This document shows, in pieces, positions 8,284 to 17,388 of a DNA stretch of 64,000 nucleotides (positions within the stretch are counted from its first letter, which is position 1; each line of letters starts with the position of its first letter). The DNA is from Myxococcales bacterium 68-20 (GTDB lineage Bacteria > Myxococcota_A > Polyangia > Polyangiales > Polyangiaceae). The DNA lies in the NCBI GenBank assembly GCA_001899635.1, contig MKVQ01000016.1:355454-419453 (forward strand), read 5' to 3'. Position numbers and translations under genes: made by a program. The notes under the pieces were generated by a model. That model had not been told where the DNA came from. It made no database searches and worked only from the letters and a program-made list of their open reading frames with translations.

Positions 8284-9816
8284 TCACTCGCCGGGGCTGA
8301 GGACGATCGGGTAGGTCACCGTCGCGACGCCGCCTTCGGGCTGCGGGAACGAGAGGTTGTTGAAGCTCCGGACGACGCAGCTCACGACCTCCTGGCTCGC
8401 GATGTCCGAGCCCGCGTCCTGCGCCTGGGCGACCGCGCCGTCACGACCGATGACGAACCTCGTCACGACGCGACCGTTGAGGCCCGGGTTCGTGCGGAGG
8501 CCGGCCTCGTAGCAGAGACGGAAGCGGCCGAAATTCTGGCGGACGATGCGCTGGATGACCTCGGCCGGGATGCGTCCGTTCGTCTGGACCTCGGGGTTGC
8601 GGATGCGCGGCGCCTTCGCGACGTGACCGCCGGCGCCGGGGCCGCGACCGTTACCCCAGCCGTCCTTGTCGCCCTTGCCGTAGCCCCACTTGCCCGGCCC
8701 GCCGCCGCCGCCGCCGACCGTGTTGCCGACGCCGTCGATGCCGATCCCCTCACCTTTGCCGCCGCCGCCTTCACCGACGCCCCAGAGGCCGAGGCCGTAG
8801 CCCATCGCGTCGTTCGCATCGGCCCCGAACATGGCGCCGATCTTGTTCTCGGCGTCCTGCCCGAGCTGCGTCTCCGTCGCCCACGGGCTCGACGGTCCGG
8901 TCTCCGGCGCACCGGCACGGAGGATTCCGACGAGGCCGCCGTGCGCGGCGAGATCGAGCTCCTCGCGCCGCGCGAGCCGCGCCTGATCGTCCGAGCCCTT
9001 GAACGCCATGTGGCCCTTCGTCGTAACGGGCTTCGTCGTCCCCGCCTCACCGCTCTCGCCCTTGTGAGGCTCGCCGCCCTGGCTGCCACCGCCCGAGGGA
9101 TCGTCCGAGGAGACCTCCTGCTCCTTCAGCAGCTCCTGCTCGCGCTCGGCCGACGCGTTCAGCATCGCCTGCATCTTGAGCACCTGCTCGCGGCTGATCC
9201 CTTCGGCATCGTCCGCGTTCATGCTCGGCATGAACATCGCGAGCGATGCGACGATCGCCGCGTGGCCCGCGAACGAGAGACCGATGAACGCCGCCGCGCC
9301 CGAAGCGAGCGAAGCGAGGAAGCCGATCGGGACCTTCTTGCCCGCGCGCACCGACGCGATCTCGATCGTGATGGCGTCGAGCTCGATCGTGACGCTCATG
9401 CCCTCGCTCAGCGCGATCTCCTCACCGCCGTTCGCCGCGCGCGGATGCACGCCCTTCGCGCACACCGTCGCGCTCGCGCCCTGCGGAACGATCGCGTAGC
9501 TCGTGCCCGCGCGGCTCTCGACGATCGGCGTGCGCACGGCTTCGGGCAGGACGAAGTCGCCGCCCTCGCCGATCGCGAAGCCCTTTCCCGCCTCGAGGTG
9601 CGAGAGCGAGAGCACCTGCGCTCCCCAGCGCACGCGCACCTCGACCGCATCGAGATGCGACTCGACCTCCTCCGCCGCCACCGCGGGTCCGCTCTGGACG
9701 AGGGCGTAGGACGCCTCGCGCGCATCCGCCACGTCCTCGATCTCCACGAGCGTGTCGTCCGAAGCGCTGAAGGGGTTGTAGGGGCGGAACGGATTGGCGA
9801 ACGCGTGGGTGGTCAT
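8284..9816 (-). CDS. AgmX/PglI C-terminal domain protein (TonB-like)
   Basis: A 510-residue envelope protein. Residues 1-160 look soluble and lack a signal peptide, with a segment (about 55-130) resembling a forkhead-like or cyclic beta module. One or two hydrophobic segments at about 163-197 should span the inner membrane. A Lys/Glu-rich coiled part (220-250) and a long Gly-rich region (about 345-400) follow. The last 95 residues match the AgmX/PglI C-terminal domain, a TonB-like fold: IQRIVRQNFGRFRLCYEAGL, then GRVVTRFVIGRDGAVAQA and two cysteines. In Myxococcus, AgmX-like proteins were tied to adventurous motility and envelope complexes; family membership is supported here, the role is not. 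It is monocistronic and followed by a strong hairpin. Confidence 0.8.
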   Translation of the reverse strand: MTTHAFANPFRPYNPFSASDDTLVEIEDVADAREASYALVQSGPAVAAEEVESHLDAVEVRVRWGAQVLSLSHLEAGKGFAIGEGGDFVLPEAVRTPIVESRAGTSYAIVPQGASATVCAKGVHPRAANGGEEIALSEGMSVTIELDAITIEIASVRAGKKVPIGFLASLASGAAAFIGLSFAGHAAIVASLAMFMPSMNADDAEGISREQVLKMQAMLNASAEREQELLKEQEVSSDDPSGGGSQGGEPHKGESGEAGTTKPVTTKGHMAFKGSDDQARLARREELDLAAHGGLVGILRAGAPETGPSSPWATETQLGQDAENKIGAMFGADANDAMGYGLGLWGVGEGGGGKGEGIGIDGVGNTVGGGGGGPGKWGYGKGDKDGWGNGRGPGAGGHVAKAPRIRNPEVQTNGRIPAEVIQRIVRQNFGRFRLCYEAGLRTNPGLNGRVVTRFVIGRDGAVAQAQDAGSDIASQEVVSCVVRSFNNLSFPQPEGGVATVTYPIVLSPGE

Positions 9817-10682
9817 GGTTGGTCTTGGCGCAGGGCAGCAGGGACCACTCCGCCTGGGCGGGCGGTGGGTCGGGTTGGCGGTTGTCGACGATGCGCTCGC
9901 GCGTCGTTTTCAGCGTGTCAGCGTCGTCTCAGGAGGAGAGACAGGGCTCCCCCGAAAAGGTTCCCACGAGGTGGCCGTCACCCGTTTGGATGACGCACGA
10001 TCATCTCGAGACCTCCCCTTTGTGGGTGAAGCGAGAGGCGAGCTCGCAAAAGTGCGTGCTGCGATGTGTCGGCCATGGGCACGGACGTCCGACCGCGGGA
10101 CGGTGCGGCAGCGGCTTTCGCTCGCAAGGAGCATCGGCCATTCTGGAGGCGCTCGTAGAGGTCGCGATCCCGGAGCCGTCGAAGGCGAGAGGCTTCAGCG
10201 AATGGCTCCACTCGCCGAGAAGGATGCAGAGCGCAGCGCTCCGCACTTCGTTCCGGTTTGGTCCGTCGCCCAGCCCACGAGTCGATCGAATGAGAGCTTC
10301 ATCTCGAGCGGCTCGAGCGCGGCGTAGGTCTCGACGCTGCTCGGGATCCACGTCGCGTCCCGGAGGGCAGGACAACGGCGCGGGCCTCGCGCACCGACGA
10401 CAACGAGGACGGCCTCGGGCCCTCGTTCGGCGGAACCTCGCGCTCGCCTACGACGGTCATGACGCCCCCGCGGTCGAGCCCGAGTGAGATCCGTAGGAGG
10501 CAGCTCTTTCGGCAAGGGCACATTCAACCCGACGGTCCGAAGAGCCCTGACACGCGACGAGGGGGGCTCCCCAGCACGCAAACCGCCATAGACACTCCTC
10601 CCGCTTAATGTTCTTTTCGCTTTGGTCGGATCCGTTGCTTTTCGAGCTTCGGCCGCTCAACCATCACGAGAGGGGAGCCAAG
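9817..10682. other. Intergenic region with possible gene remains
   Basis: About 866 bases without an intact gene. The left part should hold the promoter of the AgmX/PglI-like gene, the right end the promoter and ribosome site of the second trypsin gene. The middle seems to contain a frameshifted remnant on the minus strand, listed separately. Confidence 0.5.
10130..10523 (-). pseudogene. Possible decayed gene, unknown family
   Basis: Three different minus-strand frames give protein-like text that runs on from one to the next: first GLDRGGVMTVVGEREVPPNE up to VLPSGT (about 10480-10373), then DATWIPSSVETYAALEPLEM to WATDQTGT (about 10359-10240), then EVRSAALCILLGEWSHSLKP and AFDGSGI (about 10245-10160). 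Two frame changes would be needed. No family is recognised and no start with a good ribosome site was found. This is inferred from the look of the translations; it may be chance. Confidence 0.3.
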
Positions 10683-12587
10683 ATGGTCTTCGCACGCACG
10701 ATGCTGTTCGTGAGCGCATGCGCGTTGGGCGCATGCCTAGCAACACCGATTGATTCAGCATCTGAGACGCTCAGCGAGGTTCAATCTCCGATTATCGGAG
10801 GTGTCGAACCCGCAAGCAATGATGCGCTAGCAGCCCGAGTCGTCCGCGTCGGCACCTGCAGCGGGACGCTCGTTGCACCCCGGTGGGTGCTCACCGCGGC
10901 CCACTGCGTTCCACGGACCGGACCGCTGACGCAGGTCGTGCGCTCCTTCTTCGGAGACGAGGTCATGGCGAACTGGGTCGTGCGGCACCCCGAGGCGCCT
11001 CCCGTTCCTGCGAGCGGCGACGAGCCGAGAGGCGACTCTGTCGATGTCGCTCTCGTGCACCTCGCGAACCCGTTGCCCAACACGACCTCAGCAACGCTCG
11101 CGAGCACGATACCTTCAACCGGCACGAGCCTCACCTGTTATGGATGGGGAGACAACCTGGTGTTCTTCGACGCCAACGGAGAGCCCACTGGAGATGGAGC
11201 CGGCACGCTCCGCCGAGGCACGGTCACATACCACGGTTGGGCCCCCGACACGCGACGTTACGAGCTCATACCCAATAGGACGAATGCCATTCAATGGCTT
11301 GGTGACTCGGGTGGCCCATGCTTCAACGCAGAAGGCGCGATTACCGGCGTGCAGAGCAAGCCGCGCTCGAGCGGTACGCCTGGGGGGCCTCTAAATGTAC
11401 TATCGGCCCATCAGGTTCGCTCCGACGAGATTCGTCCGTGGGTCAACGAGACCATCGCCGGATCGTCCGCCTACAACACGGATTCCTGCCAGACGGCGCC
11501 CACCTACACGAACACGGGAACGACAGATCGACGGCGCTTCGACCTCGCGGCTCCATGGAATTGGTATAGCACAACGAAGGTCGCCGTTTACCCAAGCAGC
11601 GTGACGACAAACTCGTTCCTCTACCACGGCCAGTGGGACAACCTCGGCGGTGGGTGGATGGACTCTGCAAAGTGGACCGCCGGCGATTTCGACGGCGATG
11701 GGGTCACCGACCTCGTCGCGCTGTGGAACGACTGGGGCATGGGAACCGTCGCTCTGCGGCGCTCCAACGGAAGTAGCTTCACTGGTCCGATCTGGCCGGG
11801 GACGAACCGAGTGGTTCCATTTGCGCCCGGCATCCGACTGCTCGCCGGCAACTTCAACGGCGACGCATTTACGGATCTCGCCATCATCTATCAAGACTTC
11901 GATCACCCAACCACGGTCACAAATCCCACACCACGGGGCTCATATAATTGGTACCGCACAACATCGATCGCGGTACTTCTCTCGACCGGCTCGGGCTTTC
12001 TCCCCCCACAGCGCTGGGCCACCCAGGCCGGCGGCTGGGCCAACGCACGCTGGACGGTCGGCGACTTCGACGGAGACGGGTTCGACGACATCGTCGCCAT
12101 CTGGAACAACAACGGCGTCAACACGATCACCGTGCGCCGGTCCAACGGTTCTTCTGGCTTCCTGTGGCAGCAACACTGGCTCGTCAACGGCGGCGGGTGG
12201 AGCAGCAACACGCAATGGCTTGCCGGGAGGTTCCGGAACCCTGGAGCCGTCAATCCCGTCACAGGCAAGGCATGTCTGGATTTGGCCGCTCCGTGGAACA
12301 ACGGCGGCAAGGCCTACGTTGCGATCTATCCGTCCAATTGCTCCGCATTTACTGGCTGGACGAACACTTGGGACCTGTCGGGCGGAGGCTGGATGGATAA
12401 CGCCAAGTGGACCGCCGGCGACTTCGATGGGGACGGCCTCACCGACCTTGGAACGGCGTGGCCATACTACGGCAACGTCAAGCTCGCAGTTCGCCGCTCA
12501 ACAGGCTCGTCCTTCCAACCTATGGACTGGGGGGGCTCGGGCGGGTGGGTCGATTCGACTTCCTATTGCTCCGGACGATTTAACTAG
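10683..12587 (+). CDS. Secreted trypsin-like protease with FG-GAP repeats (paralog)
   Basis: A 634-residue paralog of the protease at 4539-6383 with the same order of parts. The start ATG at 10683 follows the Shine-Dalgarno-like gagagggga; an earlier in-frame ATG (10608) would place the signal peptide internally. The signal ends in the lipobox LGAC (Cys18), and IIGG (37-40) marks the probable activation site. The triad is H74 (LTAAHC), D121 (SVDVALVHL) and S209 (GDSGGP). The C-terminal 350 residues hold W-rich repeats such as GDFDGDGVTDLVALW and GDFDGDGFDDIVAIW, an FG-GAP/VCBS propeller. Several Cys pairs are conserved with the paralog. Surface-attached or secreted protease; target unknown. 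Confidence 0.88.
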   Translation: MVFARTMLFVSACALGACLATPIDSASETLSEVQSPIIGGVEPASNDALAARVVRVGTCSGTLVAPRWVLTAAHCVPRTGPLTQVVRSFFGDEVMANWVVRHPEAPPVPASGDEPRGDSVDVALVHLANPLPNTTSATLASTIPSTGTSLTCYGWGDNLVFFDANGEPTGDGAGTLRRGTVTYHGWAPDTRRYELIPNRTNAIQWLGDSGGPCFNAEGAITGVQSKPRSSGTPGGPLNVLSAHQVRSDEIRPWVNETIAGSSAYNTDSCQTAPTYTNTGTTDRRRFDLAAPWNWYSTTKVAVYPSSVTTNSFLYHGQWDNLGGGWMDSAKWTAGDFDGDGVTDLVALWNDWGMGTVALRRSNGSSFTGPIWPGTNRVVPFAPGIRLLAGNFNGDAFTDLAIIYQDFDHPTTVTNPTPRGSYNWYRTTSIAVLLSTGSGFLPPQRWATQAGGWANARWTVGDFDGDGFDDIVAIWNNNGVNTITVRRSNGSSGFLWQQHWLVNGGGWSSNTQWLAGRFRNPGAVNPVTGKACLDLAAPWNNGGKAYVAIYPSNCSAFTGWTNTWDLSGGGWMDNAKWTAGDFDGDGLTDLGTAWPYYGNVKLAVRRSTGSSFQPMDWGGSGGWVDSTSYCSGRFN

Positions 12588-12612
12588 CTAGTCGACCATC
12601 TCGCGGAAACCG

Positions 12613-12637
12613 AGCTCGCCCGGTTATCGGGCGGGCT
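12613..12637 (+). terminator. Stem-loop after second FG-GAP protease gene
   Basis: agctcgcccg (12613-12622) pairs with cgggcgggct (12628-12637) over 10 bp with one G-T pair and a 5-nt loop, 25 nt after the stop codon. No T-run follows, so it is a terminator-like hairpin. Confidence 0.4.
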
Positions 12638-12678
12638 GTCGGAGGAGTTGTCCGGTCCGCGGATGTCACGAGGAGCGC

Positions 12679-14058
12679 TCAGGGGCGCTTCACGGCGCCG
12701 AGGTCCACGCGGCCGTAGACGTACGTGATCTCTCGGCTGTAGACGCCGCGGGGATCGAGGCTGCGCATCCGGAGGTGGCGCGGGCTTCCGAGCCGCGTCA
12801 CCTCGGAGAGGACATTGCCGGTCATGATGGTGGCGAGCACCTCACCCGTGCCACCGTCGTCGCCTTCACCGGCCGGGCGTCCGACGACGAGCGCGCAGCG
12901 TCGTGGTGCGTCGGTGCAGCCCATCACGATGACGAGCTCTTCGTTCGCGACGGGGATCCACGACCATGCCTGGAGCGACTTCGGGGCCATCGAGGGCGAG
13001 CCGTCGATCCCCGCAGCCGCGCTCGCGATCAAGGGCGCCCACGACGCAGCGAGCGATGCGGGGGCGACCGTGAGGCCGGGGGTGCCGCGGAGCTCGAGCG
13101 CCACCTCCGCCGCGTTCTTCGTGCCGGCGCAGCAGCGGAAGCCCATGGTCGGCGACTTCTTCGACGGCGAGCGCGCGATCGCGTTCGAGCAGCGACCGAC
13201 GAGCTCGCCCGCGACGGAGTTGCCTCCGCGAAGGACGCCTTGCGCGGCGTCGCGTGAGCCGCGCCCCCAGGCGCTCGACGTCCACTCCCAGACGCCGCCG
13301 TGCATCTCGGCGACACCGAAGCGGCTCTTGCACTGAGCGTGCTCTCCCGTCGGGCGACGCGACGCCTGCTCGAGCGCGATGCCGGTCCCGCAGACGTCCT
13401 TGCGGTACACGTCGCCGTACTCGTACGTCGTGTTGTCCGGTCCCTTGCACGCGCGCTCCCACTCGAGCTCGGTGCAGAGGCGCTTGCCCTTGCTCGCGCA
13501 GTGCTGCTCGGCCTCTTCACGTGTGACGTTGGAGGTGGGGATGGCGTTCGGCTCGTTCGGCCACGGAAGGAGATCGATGTAGAAGCCACCCATCTCGACG
13601 GGCGCGCCCGCCATCTCCTCGTCGGCGACGCGTGGTGTGCGCTCCGCGGGGGTGCCCGCGCGAAGCGTGCCTGCGGGAATCCAGGCCATGCCCGGGCGGG
13701 GCGGGCCAGGATCTGCGCTGCTCGCCGAGGCCGCCGGCCAGGCGGTGATCGTCGCATCGGACTCCCCGCTCGAGGAGGAGGAAGACGACGTCGCGTCCCG
13801 CGATGCCGCGTCCTTCTGGCACGAGGAGCACGCGACGTTGGCGAGCGACGCCCCGATCGTGACGGCCGCGAGAATCCATGCAGGGCCCGCGTGCAGGTTC
13901 GCACGCGGGCACGCCCTCGCTCGCGACTCGGGCAGGCGCGCGTGCAGGTTCGCACGCGGGCACGCCCTCGCTCGCGACTCGGGCAGGCCCACGTTCGACA
14001 GAGGCCCTCCGAGACGAGGCTTGTCGGAACGAGGAGATCGTCTGATGCCCGATCCCAC
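12679..14058 (-). CDS. SUMF1/FGE-sulfatase-domain envelope protein
   Basis: A 459-residue protein. After an odd 55-residue N-terminal stretch containing a 17-residue tandem repeat comes a hydrophobic segment, GPAWILAAVTIGASLANVAC, that looks like a lipoprotein signal. A Ser-rich linker is followed by a formylglycine-generating-enzyme-like (SUMF1) domain at about 120-315: GMAWIPAGTLRAGTP, EWERACKGPD, GGVWEWTSSAWG, LRGGNS, MGFRCCAG. The catalytic Cys pair of true FGEs (CxxxxC after RGGS) is not present, so it is probably a binding or structural SUMF1 protein. The C-terminal 140 residues are unrecognised. GTG start at 14058 with AGGAAAG just upstream, 7 nt from the stop of the NtrC-type gene, suggesting coupling; the true start could be nearer the hydrophobic segment. 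Confidence 0.7.
   Translation of the reverse strand: MGSGIRRSPRSDKPRLGGPLSNVGLPESRARACPRANLHARLPESRARACPRANLHAGPAWILAAVTIGASLANVACSSCQKDAASRDATSSSSSSSGESDATITAWPAASASSADPGPPRPGMAWIPAGTLRAGTPAERTPRVADEEMAGAPVEMGGFYIDLLPWPNEPNAIPTSNVTREEAEQHCASKGKRLCTELEWERACKGPDNTTYEYGDVYRKDVCGTGIALEQASRRPTGEHAQCKSRFGVAEMHGGVWEWTSSAWGRGSRDAAQGVLRGGNSVAGELVGRCSNAIARSPSKKSPTMGFRCCAGTKNAAEVALELRGTPGLTVAPASLAASWAPLIASAAAGIDGSPSMAPKSLQAWSWIPVANEELVIVMGCTDAPRRCALVVGRPAGEGDDGGTGEVLATIMTGNVLSEVTRLGSPRHLRMRSLDPRGVYSREITYVYGRVDLGAVKRP
13888..13988. repeat. Exact 50-bp direct repeat, two copies, 51-bp period
   Basis: Positions 13888-13937 and 13939-13988 are identical over 50 bp. In the minus-strand gene they encode two copies of a 17-residue unit (LPESRARACPRANLHAR-like). 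Each copy holds an inverted repeat around aggttc (gcgtgc/gcacgc; 9 bp of pairing in the left copy), so each can form a hairpin. The exact identity suggests a recent duplication. Confidence 0.9.
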
Positions 14059-14065
14059 TTCTTTC

Positions 14066-15502
<1,437 letters not shown>

Positions 15503-15535
15503 GGCAGGCGCCGAGTCTATCACGAGCCGGGTCTC

Positions 15536-15567
15536 GTCGCGTGGTCGCGTGGTCGCGTGGCCGCGTA
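15536..15567. repeat. 8-bp tandem repeat in divergent promoter region
   Basis: Three exact copies of gtcgcgtg (15536-15543, 15544-15551, 15552-15559) and a diverged fourth (gccgcgta). They lie in the 86-bp space between the NtrC-type gene and the divergent membrane protein gene, where they might vary promoter spacing by slippage or serve as repeated binding sites. Confidence 0.75.
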
Positions 15568-15588
15568 TGCTGCTCTCCGGCGGGGACG

Positions 15589-17280
15589 ATGGGGCGCGGG
15601 CTCGACGCGAAGACCAGACAGGTTCGGAGAACGCGGCGGATCGAGGCCGTCGCGCTCGCGTTGCTCGCGGTTCTACCAATCGTCCCGTACCTGACGACCT
15701 TGATCCGGACCGGCGTCCCGCGCTTCGAGCTCTTCGGTGACTGGGCTGGGCTCGAGCAAGCGACCCGACAGGTCTCGAGCGGCGAGACGCTCGTTGGCGC
15801 GCCGTCGCGCTTCGATTGGAGCCACCCTGGGCCGTTCTTCTTCTACGTCGCGGCCCCACTGTCGTCGCTCTTCGGCACCGCGAGCACGGGGATCTACGTC
15901 GCCGCCTGTCTGGTGAACGCCGCCTCGGCCGCCACGGTGGTCGCGTGCACGCGGCTCTTCGCGAGGCGCCCGCACGCGATCGCGGCGTTCCTCGTCGTCC
16001 TCGCGTGGTTCGTTGCGTTCGGCAACGTGGCTGCAAACCCCTGGAGCCCGCTGCTCGTCGTCTTGCCGCTCGTCGCGTTCCTCGTCACAGCCGCGCTCTT
16101 TGCGCGAGGGAAGAGCGCAGCCGTCTACCCCACGGTCGTGTTCGGCTCGTTCGTGACCCAGACGTGGGTCACCGCCGCGGGCGCCGTGGTGGTCTGTGGC
16201 CTCGTCGCGACGGCGGTCTTCATCGTCGGCGCACGCAGGCGCGGCGTCGTCGCCCCGAACAAGCACTGGCTCGCCCGGGACGATGGGTGGCGGCTCGCCA
16301 TCGCCGCCTCGCTCCTCCTCGTGATGTTCGTCCCGCCGCTCGTCGACCAGATCACGTCACCGGTTGGCAACATCACCAAGCTCTGGCGTTTCTTCGTCCG
16401 CCGCGAGACGCCTCTGAACCCGATCGGCGTCGCCACGCAGCACTGGACGGAAGCGACCGCGTGGCTGCCCTCCCGCCTCGTCGGCCGGGCGATGCTCACG
16501 GATGGGCTCGTGCCCCTGATCGCACGGCCGGAGCCGCTCCCCAGCGGCGTGACGATCACGACGAAGACGATCGCGATGGCGCATGTCGGCGCAATCACGA
16601 TCGCAGGGCTCGTCGCGCTGCGCCGGCGAGACGTGGTGAGCATGTCGCTCCTCGCGTTCGGTGCGCTCGCGAGCGCGATGACGGTGGCCTCGCTCCAGAC
16701 GATCATCGGGCCGGCGCGTCACTACCTCGTGTTCTGGGCGACGGCGTCGAGCACGGTCGCGTGGATGGGCGTGCTCTCGACCCTTCTGTCCTCGGTCGCC
16801 GCCGCAGCGAAGAACGTCCCGCGACTCAGCGCGGCCCTCGTCCCTCTCCTCATCGTACTGGGCTTGGCCGGAGCCGTGACGACGACGTCGCTGCAACGCC
16901 AATGGTTCGCCACTCACCCGATCGCGCCCGGGAGTCGGCCGGCGATGCGAGAGGATCTCCACGCGATCCACGTCGCACTGAAGGACCGGCTCGTCCGCGA
17001 CGGGAGCACGCCGCTGATCCATCTCGAAGGCTCCTCGGACGTTGCGAGTGCGATCATCCTCGAGCTGGAGAAGGACCACGCCGATGTCCGGATCTCCGAG
17101 GACGATCGCTGGGCATTCGCCGGAGGCCGTGGCGGCAGGGCGCTCGCGAACCCGCTCCACCTCTGGTTCGCCACGTCCGCGATGCCCCTACCGATCGCGG
17201 AGTGCCTCTCGCTCGTGTCGAAGAGCGGCGACATCGCGATGTACGGCGCCCCTGCCGCCGTGACCACCTGCCCGAAATGA
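15589..17280 (+). CDS. Polytopic membrane protein, GT-C glycosyltransferase-like
   Basis: A 563-residue integral membrane protein with about ten hydrophobic segments spread over residues 15-430 and a soluble C-terminal part of about 130 residues. After the first membrane segment, FGDWAGLEQATRQ and SRFDWSHPGPFFFYVAAP resemble the first extracytoplasmic loop of GT-C (PMT/ArnT-like) glycosyltransferases, where an acidic residue and a HPGP-type motif are usual. It would use a lipid-linked sugar and act at the outer face of the inner membrane; donor and acceptor are unknown. The ATG at 15589 was chosen as it starts shortly before the first membrane segment. It is divergent from the NtrC-type gene and convergent with another GT-C-like gene. 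Confidence 0.65.
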   Translation: MGRGLDAKTRQVRRTRRIEAVALALLAVLPIVPYLTTLIRTGVPRFELFGDWAGLEQATRQVSSGETLVGAPSRFDWSHPGPFFFYVAAPLSSLFGTASTGIYVAACLVNAASAATVVACTRLFARRPHAIAAFLVVLAWFVAFGNVAANPWSPLLVVLPLVAFLVTAALFARGKSAAVYPTVVFGSFVTQTWVTAAGAVVVCGLVATAVFIVGARRRGVVAPNKHWLARDDGWRLAIAASLLLVMFVPPLVDQITSPVGNITKLWRFFVRRETPLNPIGVATQHWTEATAWLPSRLVGRAMLTDGLVPLIARPEPLPSGVTITTKTIAMAHVGAITIAGLVALRRRDVVSMSLLAFGALASAMTVASLQTIIGPARHYLVFWATASSTVAWMGVLSTLLSSVAAAAKNVPRLSAALVPLLIVLGLAGAVTTTSLQRQWFATHPIAPGSRPAMREDLHAIHVALKDRLVRDGSTPLIHLEGSSDVASAIILELEKDHADVRISEDDRWAFAGGRGGRALANPLHLWFATSAMPLPIAECLSLVSKSGDIAMYGAPAAVTTCPK

Positions 17281-17388
17281 TCCGCGACGTCACCGACAGC
17301 GAGCACGCGCGTCCGGATCGCGAGGGTCACACGGTCCCATCCGGCACATCGCCAGCGCGATCATCGTCGAGCCGAGCGTGCCGTCGCG

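Noticed and set aside
9819-10487. A 222-residue plus-strand open frame
   Set aside because: Composition is irregular, with Ser/Arg runs and no domain; starts inside the promoter region of the AgmX/PglI-like gene.
12679-14058. A functional formylglycine-generating enzyme
   Set aside because: The SUMF1 fold motifs are present but the CxxxxC catalytic pair expected after RGGS is not; no sulfatase gene is nearby.
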